15,698 nucleotides of DNA. Source: Botryococcus braunii. Taxonomy: Eukaryota > Chlorophyta > Trebouxiophyceae. The notes beneath the pieces were generated by a model. The model was given only the letters and a program-made list of their open reading frames with translations. It ran no database searches and had not been told where the DNA came from. Positions 8,144-14,994 of the stretch are shown here, one piece after another. Location of the stretch: contig MVGU01001969.1 of assembly GCA_002005505.1 (NCBI GenBank), forward strand, positions 1 to 15,698, read 5' to 3'. The first letter of the stretch is position 1. Every line of letters starts with the position of its first letter. Both the position numbers and the translations under genes were made by a program.

Positions 8144-9138
8144 ACCAATACATGCCCAGCCGGGTTGGAGGACTTGTTGCAGGAGTTCTCGGATGTCCTA
8201 TCAGGCTTGCCTGACAGTCTTCCACCACCTCGAGTCGGAGACCACGAAATCCACCTGGAACCTGGTGCTCGACCTCCTGCCTCCCGCATTACCCGCTGTC
8301 GGGAGCTCAGCTTGCTGAGCTTAGGGCACAGCTGCAGGAGTTGCTGGAACGAGGGTACATCAGGCCCAGCTCTAGTCCTACGGTGCTCCCATCCTTTTTG
8401 TCCCCAAGTGAAGGACGGTGGTTGGCGGTTGTGTATTGGACTATCGCGCTCTAAACAAATTGACTATAAGAAACCAACACCCGTTGCCACGTATCGATGA
8501 AATGTTCGAGCAGTTGTGTGGTAGTAAGCTCTTTACTAAACTTGATTAGCCTCTGGGTACCACCAGATCCGTATGCATGAGAATAGTATAGAGAAGACTG
8601 CTTTTAAACAAAGTATGGTCACTATGAATTTACTGTGTGCCCCTTTGGTCTGACAAACGCCCCCCGCAACGTTTCAATACGTGATGAATTACTGTTCTGG
8701 CGCCTTACTTAGACAGGTTTGTGCTGGTTTATTTAGATGACATCCTCATTAATAGTAAGTCTTTTGAGGAACACTTGCAACACTTGAGACTTGTACTTCA
8801 GGCACTACGAGACCATCAGTTTTTCTGTAAACGCTCCAAGTGTTTGTTTTGCGCACCCGAGGTGGAGTATTTGGGACATGTCATTCCAGTGGGGAGTGAG
8901 GGTGGACCCGAAGGAGGTTGAGGCTATCATGAATTGGCCCACCCCTACCTGTGTGTCTGAAACTTCGTTCGTTCATGGGTCTTCTACAGTTCTATGATAC
9001 ATTTGCAGACCACTTTGCTCATGTTGCCTTCCTCTTACTGAGTTGTTTAAAAGGATGCTCCATGGCAATGGATGACTTGCATGAGAAGGCTTTCCGTGAA
9101 TTGAAACATCTGATGTGTACTGCTCCTTGTTTGCTCCA
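8144..9138 (+). pseudogene. pol: reverse transcriptase domain, multiply frameshifted
   Basis: Conserved Ty3/gypsy RT blocks appear in order but in changing frames. DHEIHLEPGARPP (8165 frame) is followed by LLERGYIRPSSSP (frame 1, about 8345-8380), LFVPK (frame 3), then [20 protein letters not shown] (frame 3 from 8439). FTKLD supplies the first catalytic Asp at 8544. GYHQIR follows (frame 2), then YGHYEFTVCPFGLTNAP (frame 1 from 8611), and YLDD at 8730-8741 with the catalytic Asp pair (frame 3). EVEYLGHVI and [10 protein letters not shown] close the thumb/connection. All catalytic Asp codons are intact. At least nine frame changes plus TGA 8409 and TAG 8547 break the gene, yet the residues between breaks agree well with the family, so most damage is insertion/deletion and not substitution. 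Confidence 0.92.
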
Positions 9139-9560
9139 CCAGACTTGCAAAAACCTTTTGTCGTGCATGTGGATGCATCTGCCTTTGCTATTGGGTGTGT
9201 GTTACAGCAAGATCAAGGTAAGGGACTGCAGCCGATCGCCTTTGAGTCTAGGAAACTGCAAGCCCAGTGAGCGAAAGTGGCTCATATGACAGAGAATAGG
9301 CCTTGTAACGCCCCTGCGTAAGTGGGAAGCGATTGCTTATTGGGGGGGAGTTTACTGTGGTACATCTGCCAAAAAGCTTTAAAATCCTCTTAACTGCACC
9401 GACGCGTACTGATTCGACAAGAAGCGCTTTTTGACTGACATTAGTATTCATGCCTGACATTAGATATGTCAAAAGGTACTGATTAATTGGTCGCGGACCG
9501 CGTTGAGTCGGCGGCAGACTGCTACTCTGCAGTCTCTCCTCTTTCGTGTCAGACACCTTG
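9139..9560 (+). pseudogene. pol: RNase H domain and linker
   Basis: Frame 1 from 9139 gives KPFVVHVDASAFAIGCVLQQ. The catalytic Asp of the VDAS motif is at 9172-9174, followed by the usual G-x-V-L-x-Q strand and IAFESRKLQ. A shift to frame 2 gives ERKWLI, the next conserved block. Fragments matching the tethered region (LRKWEAIAYW, then ADALSRR near 9500-9515) are scattered over frames to about 9520. RNase H degrades the RNA of the RNA:DNA hybrid during reverse transcription. The first catalytic Asp is seen; the later acidic residues cannot be placed securely because of the breaks. Confidence 0.85.
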
Positions 9561-9709
9561 TGGAAGAGTTGAGTTAAGGGTTATTGAAAAATGATTCTCA
9601 CAGGTCCCTGGTTTGTTGGATCAGGAACCGTGAGTTTGAAAAGGGGGTTGCTGTAAACCAGAGCATGCGACAAATTATGTTCAGAAAGGCCCTGTGAGGG
9701 AGAGATCCT

Positions 9710-10516
9710 AGCAGAGGTCACAGCAGCACCTTTTTCAGGCATTTGGGCGCTCACAACTCTGAGGAGTGTGGCAAGGTTTTCTATTGGCGTCGGTACTGCA
9801 GAGAGTGCACTAGCTGTCAACGGATGAAGGGGACTAGCAAAGTACCTTTTGGATTGTTGCAGCCCTTGCCTGTACCAGAGTCGCCTTGGGAGAGTGTTTC
9901 TTTGGATCTGGTGACAGACCTGCCATTGTGCTGTGGACATGACTCCATCGTAGTCTTTGTCGATCGTTTGACCAAGTTGATTGTCTTAGCGCCTTGTTCT
10001 AAAACTGTGAATGCACCTCAGTTGGCTCAGATCTTCATTGACACAGTATTTAGACGGTTTGGCATGCCTACTTCCCTTGTATCTGACAGAGACCCTAGGT
10101 TTACTAGTCATTTTTGGAAGGCATTCATGTCGTTACTCGGCACGCAACTGAATATGTCTACTGCGTACCACCCTCAGACCGACGGTCAGACTGAGAGGGC
10201 TAATAGGACCGTTGAAGACATGCTGAGAGGGTTTGTGGGTCCCAGGCAAGATGATTGGTGCAAGTATTTGGCCATTGTGGAATTCGCTTACAATAATTCA
10301 GTACAGGCCACTACTCAGCATAGCCCCTTTTTCCTGAACCATGGCAGAAACCCTCTTACGCCTTTGTCCACTGCTGTTCCTACGCGCTCGTCGGTGCCCG
10401 CCGTTGCTGAATATGTGGGGGACTTGCAGAAGGCTTTGCATAGTGCCAAATCTAATATGGATATGGGGGGGGGAGTAATATGTATTGGAGCCATGCCCCT
10501 TGGAATCAACTTATAG
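9710..10516 (+). pseudogene. pol: integrase: HHCC remnant and intact D,D35E core
   Basis: Frame 2 is open through this region to a stop at 10514. An HLGAH pair (9740-9754) and CTSC supply a zinc-finger-like HHCC module. The spacing from the second His to the first Cys of CTSC is only 17 residues, against about 28 in the family, which suggests an in-frame deletion of about 30 bp. The catalytic core is intact. Counting from 9743 as residue 1, the acids are D55 (SLDLVTDLP), D115 (SDRDPRFTS) and E151 (DGQTERANR), with exactly 35 residues between the last two. VDRLTK and STAYHPQTDGQ are canonical Ty3/gypsy integrase words. After about 10455 (in LHSAKSNMDM, at a nine-G run) the frame slips. The C-terminal domain is unreadable and no chromodomain is seen. 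Integrase inserts the cDNA and made the 5-bp duplication. Confidence 0.93.
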
Positions 10517-10775
10517 TGGTGGACAGTTCTTCCCTAGATGCGACTTTCTATTGGAAGGGAAGGCCCTTAAAGGCCATCTTCTGTGCTACTGGAGGGAATT
10601 GTTCCTCTTTTCCCTGCCTGGAGTATCTTCCAATGTCTTGTCTCTCTGCAACTTGTAATTGACCCGATGTGTGTGGGTTAATTGCGCAAGATCGGAAGGG
10701 TTTCCTTTGCCTTTTTGGTCTATCTTCATGATCTGCGTTTCATGAAGAAGGGCCCTTGCCCGTCATCTTCATTCC
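10517..10775 (+). other. post-integrase internal region
   Basis: The integrase C-terminal domain is expected here. The sequence has stops in all frames and only vague resemblance to such a domain near 10540-10580. No chromodomain, envelope or additional gene can be supported. Confidence 0.4.
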
Positions 10776-10785
10776 AAGGGAGGAA
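10776..10785 (+). promoter_or_regulatory. polypurine tract
   Basis: AAGGGAGGAA is all purine and ends exactly at the first base before the right LTR. In this position it is the RNase H-resistant primer for plus-strand DNA synthesis. Confidence 0.85.
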
Positions 10786-11008
10786 TGTAAAGACAACCAT
10801 TACCTTGTACTTCATATGCGTGCGGGAGATCCCGTACAGTTCTCTCTGGTTTTCATATATACTTAGATGAACGCGTACATTCTATAATTGGCCGCTCTGC
10901 GTCGCATTTAAGACGAGAACTTCACGCATTGTAATCAGTCGCTATCTTCGTCTTCATGAACGGATCTCTTTGCCTCAGTCAAATACTCTTCCGCTGATTG
11001 CCATAACA
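10786..11008 (+). repeat. right (3') LTR, 223 bp
   Basis: It starts TGTAAAGACAACC and ends CCATAACA. It is identical to the left LTR from GTACAG to the end, with only the 3-bp and 1-bp indels near 10820-10835. No base substitutions were found on direct comparison. The same TATA-like words recur. Confidence 0.95.
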
Positions 11009-11013
11009 GGACA
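11009..11013 (+). other. target-site duplication, right copy (GGACA)
   Basis: GGACA directly follows the right LTR and matches 5767-5771. The uninterrupted target would read from left-flank sequence through GGACA into TGTCTTTGCAG. Confidence 0.9.
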
Positions 11014-11262
11014 TGTCTTTGCAGCCAGTACTGTCGTGGCTGGATGTTGATTTGCTGCTGGGATTTTACGTCGCTAGCTAGTGTACTATAGTGTACTGTT
11101 CACCCATGTTTTGAGGTAAAGGCGCAGAGTGTCGAAATTGTGGCGCTTTTTGGCACAAATTGCTTCCCTTTCGAGGCCGGGATGGTCCCGATGAAGGCAT
11201 ATTTCGGACTGAAATGTGACCTCGCTGTAGATCCCAATGGAACATGGTGATGAGTGATCGGC
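11014..11262. other. flank of the retroelement, no gene seen
   Basis: This is about 250 bp of ordinary sequence with no recognised coding or RNA feature. A short repeat GTGTACTATAGTGTACTG at about 11081-11098 is the only local structure. Confidence 0.5.
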
Positions 11263-11328
11263 GGGTTTCTGGCCCACAAGGACTTTAGGGTTTCTGGCCC
11301 TCAAGGAGTTTAGGGTTTCTGCCCCACC
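11263..11328 (+). repeat. 25-bp tandem repeat, about 2.6 copies, with telo-box words
   Basis: Units start at 11263, 11288 and 11313. Each begins GGGTTTCTG and continues (G/C)CCC(A/T)CAAGGA(C/G)TTTA in the complete copies. The two unit junctions create TTTAGGGTTTC, whose complement contains AAACCCTAAA, the telo-box known from plant promoters and from TTTAGGG telomere DNA. It is too short and too interspersed to be a telomere relic proper. Confidence 0.8.
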
Positions 11329-11409
11329 GGTACCAGGGGGGCGCTTCCATGGGCTGGTCAGCTGGGCCCCCCGAGTCGGCTCCTCGGTGGGACTTTCACT
11401 GGGACCCTA

Positions 11410-11468
11410 GACGCAGGGTTGTCAATTTCAATTTTCCGTCACGGCCACGTGGCCTTGAACCCTGCGTC
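11410..11468. repeat. inverted repeat with G-box palindrome in the loop
   Basis: GACGCAGGGTT (11410-11420) and its exact complement AACCCTGCGTC (11458-11468) form an 11-bp stem. It is extendable by three more pairs across a 2-nt bulge. The loop contains GGCCACGTGGCC (11443-11454), a 12-bp perfect palindrome centred on CACGTG, the bHLH/bZIP G-box core. It could be a structured RNA, a small fold-back element or a protein-binding site. Confidence 0.75.
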
Positions 11469-11805
11469 AACCCCTGTTTTTGCAGCTTATGATATCATGC
11501 ACTATCGTTGGCCGGAGTCAAACCCCACAAAAACATTGTTGCAGGTTTTCTGGCCTGGAAAAACCCACACTCGGCAGTAGATTGCAGCCAGGTTCGGCTG
11601 GTAAGCCTGCATGGGTGCAATGAGTCTTGCAGTGGCAATGTTTCCCGTTGAACTCCGTCTAGCATCCTTATAGCCGTCACTTTCTCCAGACTAGCATGGA
11701 ACCCCTGCTGTTCACGGCTGCATGCACGCCCATACCAGCGTGCACCCTCGCAAGCGGTGGCACAACTCTGCGCTCGCACTCATGCACGAGCACGCATGCA
11801 CTAAC
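11469..11805. other. non-coding stretch
   Basis: No gene was recognised. A small hairpin GTTTTC/GAAAAC around TGGCCTG lies near 11545-11565. The last 60 bp before the GA tract are rich in CACG/GCATGC words, resembling the linkers next to the other long microsatellites. Confidence 0.4.
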
Positions 11806-11806
11806 G

Positions 11807-11871
<65 letters not shown>

Positions 11872-11933
11872 AGAGAGAGAAGAGAGAGAGAGAGAAGAGA
11901 AGAGAGAGAGGAGGAGAGAGGGGGAGGGGAAGA
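11806..11933 (+). repeat. (GA)n microsatellite
   Basis: An all-purine tract of about 128 bp, mostly GA with AAGA and GGAG interruptions. It is the reverse-strand counterpart of the CT tracts at 2301 and 13379. Confidence 0.95.
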
Positions 11934-12003
11934 TGGGGTGGACATGGGAATAAGCACATACACAAAATACTCATTAGGATAAATCTAGGCATGCTCTACA
12001 AAC

Positions 12004-12150
12004 CTTGAGGAAGCTTCACGATCTGCGGCTACCTGGCCTGAAAGTACAGCATTTCGGAAATAGCTTGCAGCTCTCAATGCCGGAATGGCAGCAAAGGCGA
12101 ACGTGCATGCAGCAAAACTGGCCTTAGCCCGGGCCAATTCAGAAGGAGAA
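12004..12150 (-). CDS. candidate internal exon, minus strand, function unknown
   Basis: On the minus strand a stretch of 147 bp lies between an acceptor-like GATATATTTCAG (ending at 12151) and a donor-like CAAG|GTTTGT (at 12003). It stays open in one frame and reads as an Ala-rich helix-forming peptide (ELARAKASFAACTFAFAAIP, then ALRAASYFRNAVLSGQ). Both ends have the same phase (147 = 49 codons), so the exon could be skipped or joined without changing frame. A second donor, CAG|GTAGCC, lies inside at about 12033. A competing plus-strand ORF (12085-12312, 75 codons with a good start context) overlaps, so the strand is not certain. No family was recognised. Confidence 0.35.
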
Positions 12151-12573
12151 CTGAAATATATCAGTCTCCCCAGTTTGGTCGGCAAATCGGCAGAACTAGT
12201 ACTGGTTAAGCCCTGGCGCCCTTATGGCGTTATTCGGCCAGAATCGACAACCCAAGGCCCTTGGGGACTGTCCAGGGCCTGGACGTCCGCTAAAGGGTTT
12301 CACGGATGGTGAATCACCACGAAGGGCCTGCCAGTTTTGTCCTGGTGATCTTCGCAAGCAAGGGATGCCAGCATGCTGAATGAACACAGCGAACAAGTAA
12401 ACACTTTAAGAAACATTTGGGATTCTTCCAATTCCCCTCTGAAAGACGGCGTGTTGCCACCTGGCAAGACGAAGGTAGTACACCTCGCAAGAAGTTACCT
12501 AGCAAGTGCGGAAGACCCCGTCGGAAGCATCTGTCCGGGAAGTCTTTATATCTTTTTTTTCTTGCGTTGTCAG
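12151..12573. other. unassigned stretch
   Basis: Short open frames lie on both strands (minus 12196-12396 and 12314-12610; plus 12085-12312 and 12373-12594), none with a recognised domain. A minus-strand acceptor-like TTCATTCAG lies near 12370-12380. No choice can be justified. Confidence 0.35.
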
Positions 12574-12641
12574 TTGGTAAATCTGACTCATTGAACGAGT
12601 TGCACTTCAACGGGATCGCCTCCTGCCAGCTATCGGCACAG
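12574..12641 (+). CDS. candidate 68-bp internal exon, plus strand, function unknown
   Basis: A strong polypyrimidine/acceptor signal (CTTTTTTTTCTTGCGTTGTCAG, ending at 12573) is followed by 68 bp open in one frame (GKSDSLNELHFNGIASCQLS). A consensus donor CAG|GTAATG follows at 12642. Splice context on both sides is the best on the plus strand in this part of the window. The peptide is too short to assign, and the minus strand is also open here. Confidence 0.35.
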
Positions 12642-12933
12642 GTAATGCTTGTAGGAAACCCCGACTTGCAGCGGAAACCATCTTAAACCTGTGATCTACA
12701 GAATGTTTTCTGGTTAAAACTGCAAACGCAAGAAGCTTAACAACTCTTCTCGCGACACGTAGAATTTTGTTGAGTGGTCAAGAGCAGTTTTGTCCTCTCA
12801 ATTGAAGCTGCGAGGCACCAGACTACATGTAGCGGACAACCGCAGTCCTGCTTGCTTGCAGCATGGAAGAAGGAATCATAATGGTGAGGGAAAGACAATG
12901 GGACGGAGAGGGCGGGTGGAGAGTGAGATTTGA
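12642..12933. other. non-coding stretch
   Basis: About 290 bp with no recognised gene or signal. Confidence 0.4.
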
Positions 12934-12990
12934 GATGGTGATGGTGATAATGATGATGATGATGCTGATGCTGATGATAATGTGATGATA
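12934..12990 (+). repeat. (GAT)n-rich trinucleotide repeat
   Basis: GAT/GGT/GCT-type triplets, with TGATGATGATGATGATG at the core and TGCTGATGCTGATG after it. This is a degenerate trinucleotide microsatellite just downstream of the minus-strand terminal exon candidate. Confidence 0.85.
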
Positions 12991-13016
12991 AGCATTGCTC
13001 ATCCAAATCAACTCAG

Positions 13017-13113
13017 TTAAATAGATGGCTCTGCAGGATTGATCTCATCCTCAAAACCAAATCCTTGCTTGACTAGTGCCAGCTGCTCCAAACCCCATCT
13101 TTGTCCAGCATAG
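13017..13113 (-). CDS. candidate terminal exon, minus strand (C-terminal 31 residues of an unknown protein)
   Basis: On the minus strand a pyrimidine-rich acceptor (CATTTTCCATCTGATCCACTTAG, cut after position 13114) opens a frame that runs 31 codons to a TAA at 13017-13019. It starts YAGQRWGLEQLALVKQGF and ends DEINPAEPSI. The balanced composition, regular helix-like hydrophobic spacing and natural-looking acidic/Pro-rich tail suggest a real protein end. The frame is closed (TAG) a short way upstream of the acceptor, as expected if that part is intron. Upstream exons would lie at higher coordinates and none could be matched. The plus strand over the same bases also has open frames, including a hydrophilic one at 13118-13342, so support is moderate. 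No family was recognised. Confidence 0.45.
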
Positions 13114-13117
13114 CTAA

Positions 13118-13342
13118 GTGGATCAGATGGAAAATGTCGCCGTCTCCGACCTCTCTATGCCATCTTCTGAATCGCCGACAGAGCATATGGAGCTGCATGG
13201 CACACCATATCGTGAAGAAAGGGCCAATGACAAAGCAGGCAAGTGCAGAACAGTGCATCCGAGTGCATCCCAGAATCTCAAGAAGCTGTCACTCTGTCTA
13301 GGAGTTCTGCATGAGTCTTCCCTGTTGCCCCTCACTTGCTAA
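13118..13342 (+). CDS. weak plus-strand exon candidate, hydrophilic peptide
   Basis: Frame 2 is open and encodes an acidic, Ser/Glu-rich peptide (DQMENVAVSDLSMPSSESP, then ELHGTPYREERANDKA). It could end at a GC-type donor AAAGCAG|GCAAGT at about 13240. It lies just outside the minus-strand exon at 13017-13113, in what would be that gene's intron, so the two models exclude each other if they belong to one transcript. No start, family or consistent phase with later plus-strand exons was found. Confidence 0.25.
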   Translation: MDQMENVAVSDLSMPSSESPTEHMELHGTPYREERANDKAGKCRTVHPSASQNLKKLSLCLGVLHESSLLPLTC

Positions 13343-13378
13343 GAAGTGGTATACTCTCGCAGTGGAGCTTCAGCAGGG

Positions 13379-13662
<284 letters not shown>

Positions 13663-13718
13663 TTTCCTTGGCTTTCGTACATGCTTTGCCTGGCTGATGA
13701 GTGTATTTCTTTGAACAG

Positions 13719-13985
13719 GTCACGTTTGCAAGAAGCGGAGCAGGAAGTGTCAGAGGAGGATCTGGCTTTGATGGGCTTAGTGGTTTGAAGCGCCGGCGTG
13801 CTGCACGTTGGTGCCCTGCGTTCAACGCAAGCAAGGTTGCGCATATTCTGAAGCGGGTAAACGCTGAAACTGTTGGAGCCGACATCCACTGGCTTGACAC
13901 CCCGATTTTGAACAGCAGGTCGGAACTGCTTGGAAACAGGTGCTTGTCCCTCTTAGCAAGGTGGTCGCACATTGACGTTTTCTGA
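13719..13985 (+). CDS. candidate exon, plus strand, frame uncertain
   Basis: An acceptor-like TATTTCTTTGAACAG (ending at 13718) is followed by coding-like sequence in two successive frames. Frame 1 reads SRLQEAEQEVSEEDLALMGL, an acidic amphipathic helix, to a TGA near 13786. Frame 3 then continues as VAHILKRVNAETVGADIHWL and LLGNRCLSLLARW to TGA 13983. Donor-like CAG|GTCGGA (about 13917) and CAG|GTGCTT (about 13939) lie within it. A one-base shift near 13780 would join the two readings, similar to what is seen at 15070 and 15370. Not recognised; it may belong with the right-edge gene. Confidence 0.3.
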   Translation, partial: VTFARSGAGSVRGGSGFDGLSGLKRRRAARWCPAFNASKVAHILKRVNAETVGADIHWLDTPILNSRSELLGNRCLSLLARWSHIDVF

Positions 13986-14080
13986 GAAGCACCGGGAAGA
14001 AGGGGGGGGTGGGGAGAAAGTGGCTGGCACATAAGCCGCATCCATCTCCTGCCAGGTTTCTGGAGGAAGGATCAATTAGC

Positions 14081-14199
14081 TGTGTGTGTGTGTGTGTGTG
14101 TGTTGTGTGTGTGTGTTGTGTGTGTTGTGTGTTGTGTGTGTGTGTGTGTGTGTTGTGTGTGTGTGTGTGTGTGTGCGCGCACATTCGTGCGCGTGTGCG
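14081..14199 (+). repeat. (GT)n microsatellite with GTTGTG punctuation
   Basis: About 95 bp of GT broken at intervals by an extra T (GTTGTG), ending in TGTGCGCGCACA, a 12-bp perfect palindrome of alternating purine-pyrimidine. It is Z-DNA prone. Confidence 0.95.
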
Positions 14200-14640
14200 T
14201 TTTTCGCTTTTTTAATGTCAAAGCCCTGACTAGTGCTTTCCTGAAACAATCACACCAAACTTTCGCTCTGTCAACATGACCACCTTATTTTTCCAACCTG
14301 CTAAAGCAGAATTTTCAACTATGCAGTTCTGCTGGATGTCATTTAGTGAATTAATCATAGAGAGGGATTGAATTCAATTGATTGAGACTCTTGATTCATC
14401 TGCAATGGTAACATTTGAGCCACAGTTTGAAATGTTGCCCACTCTCCATGAACTTCAAGCCCATTCATAAGTATGATGGGTAGAGCTTTTGGGTGGTCAC
14501 CTTTTCCGTTGTGGCTTTCTAACAACCTTTACACCCTTGGGCGAAATTTGTTGAAGTTTTCATGTTGGTCACGGGTGGGGCAAGCATGCCTGCCTCCCAG
14601 CCTCAAACCTTTTTGCCCCCTTGGGTAGGGGACCTTGGGG
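14200..14640. other. non-coding stretch
   Basis: AT-richer than its surroundings, without a recognised gene. It contains a 12-bp palindrome ATTGAATTCAAT (14367-14378) and a 7-bp inverted repeat AGCAGAA/TTCTGCT near 14305-14333. Confidence 0.45.
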
Positions 14641-14690
14641 CGGCTGCAGTCAGAGGTGCATGGGGTAGGCGTAGCCGCTGAGAAGTCATC

Positions 14691-14975
14691 ATGTGGGCGA
14701 AGAAAACGTGCAAACATCACAAACTTGTTCGAGGCCTGTCGGATGTTAATGGGCTGTCGGACCTGGAGCATGCTGTTAAAACGTTTGAAAATACAGGAGC
14801 AAATACAGGGCAGCCCTCGAGGGGCTTTCGGACCCTCCTTAACAGAGCTGTAATTGAGAGGAGAAGGTCTGCAAAAAGCACGAAGGCCACACTGCATGTC
14901 GCCATGGCCATTCAAAGATCTGCTTTGCTGGCGGCGGGACGCCGCTTTACCTGGAAGGAAGCACGTGCGCAGTAA
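14691..14975 (+). CDS. candidate coding stretch upstream of the repeat-protein frame
   Basis: Frame 3 is open for about 95 codons to a TAA at 14973 and reads as ordinary soluble protein (for example NGLSDLEHAVKTFENTGANT and LHVAMAIQRSALLAAG). It ends 20 bp before an acceptor-like CTTGGTTTGCAG at 14994, so it could be the exon preceding 14995. A competing frame 1 ORF (14635-14853) and a 199-codon minus-strand open frame (14529-15128) overlap, so the coding strand is not secure. No domain was recognised. Confidence 0.3.
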   Translation: MWAKKTCKHHKLVRGLSDVNGLSDLEHAVKTFENTGANTGQPSRGFRTLLNRAVIERRRSAKSTKATLHVAMAIQRSALLAAGRRFTWKEARAQ

Positions 14976-14994
14976 CTCTGTACTTGGTTTGCAG

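Larger units (their letters stand above)
5772..11008 (+). mobile_element. Ty3/gypsy-type LTR retrotransposon, structurally complete, coding region frame-broken
   Basis: This 5,237-bp element has flanking 5-bp duplications, 225- and 223-bp LTRs with TG...CA ends, a primer-binding site one base inside the left LTR and a polypurine tract abutting the right LTR. Its internal order is gag (CCHC), protease, reverse transcriptase, RNase H, integrase. Integrase after RNase H is the diagnostic Ty3/gypsy order. No chromodomain, envelope gene or extra ORF is recognisable between integrase and the right LTR. The LTRs differ only by a 3-bp and a 1-bp indel, so insertion is recent or the copies have been homogenised. 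The RT and RNase H segments switch frame many times, so as written the copy cannot make a full Pol. It could move only in trans, or the breaks are assembly indels. Confidence 0.95.
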
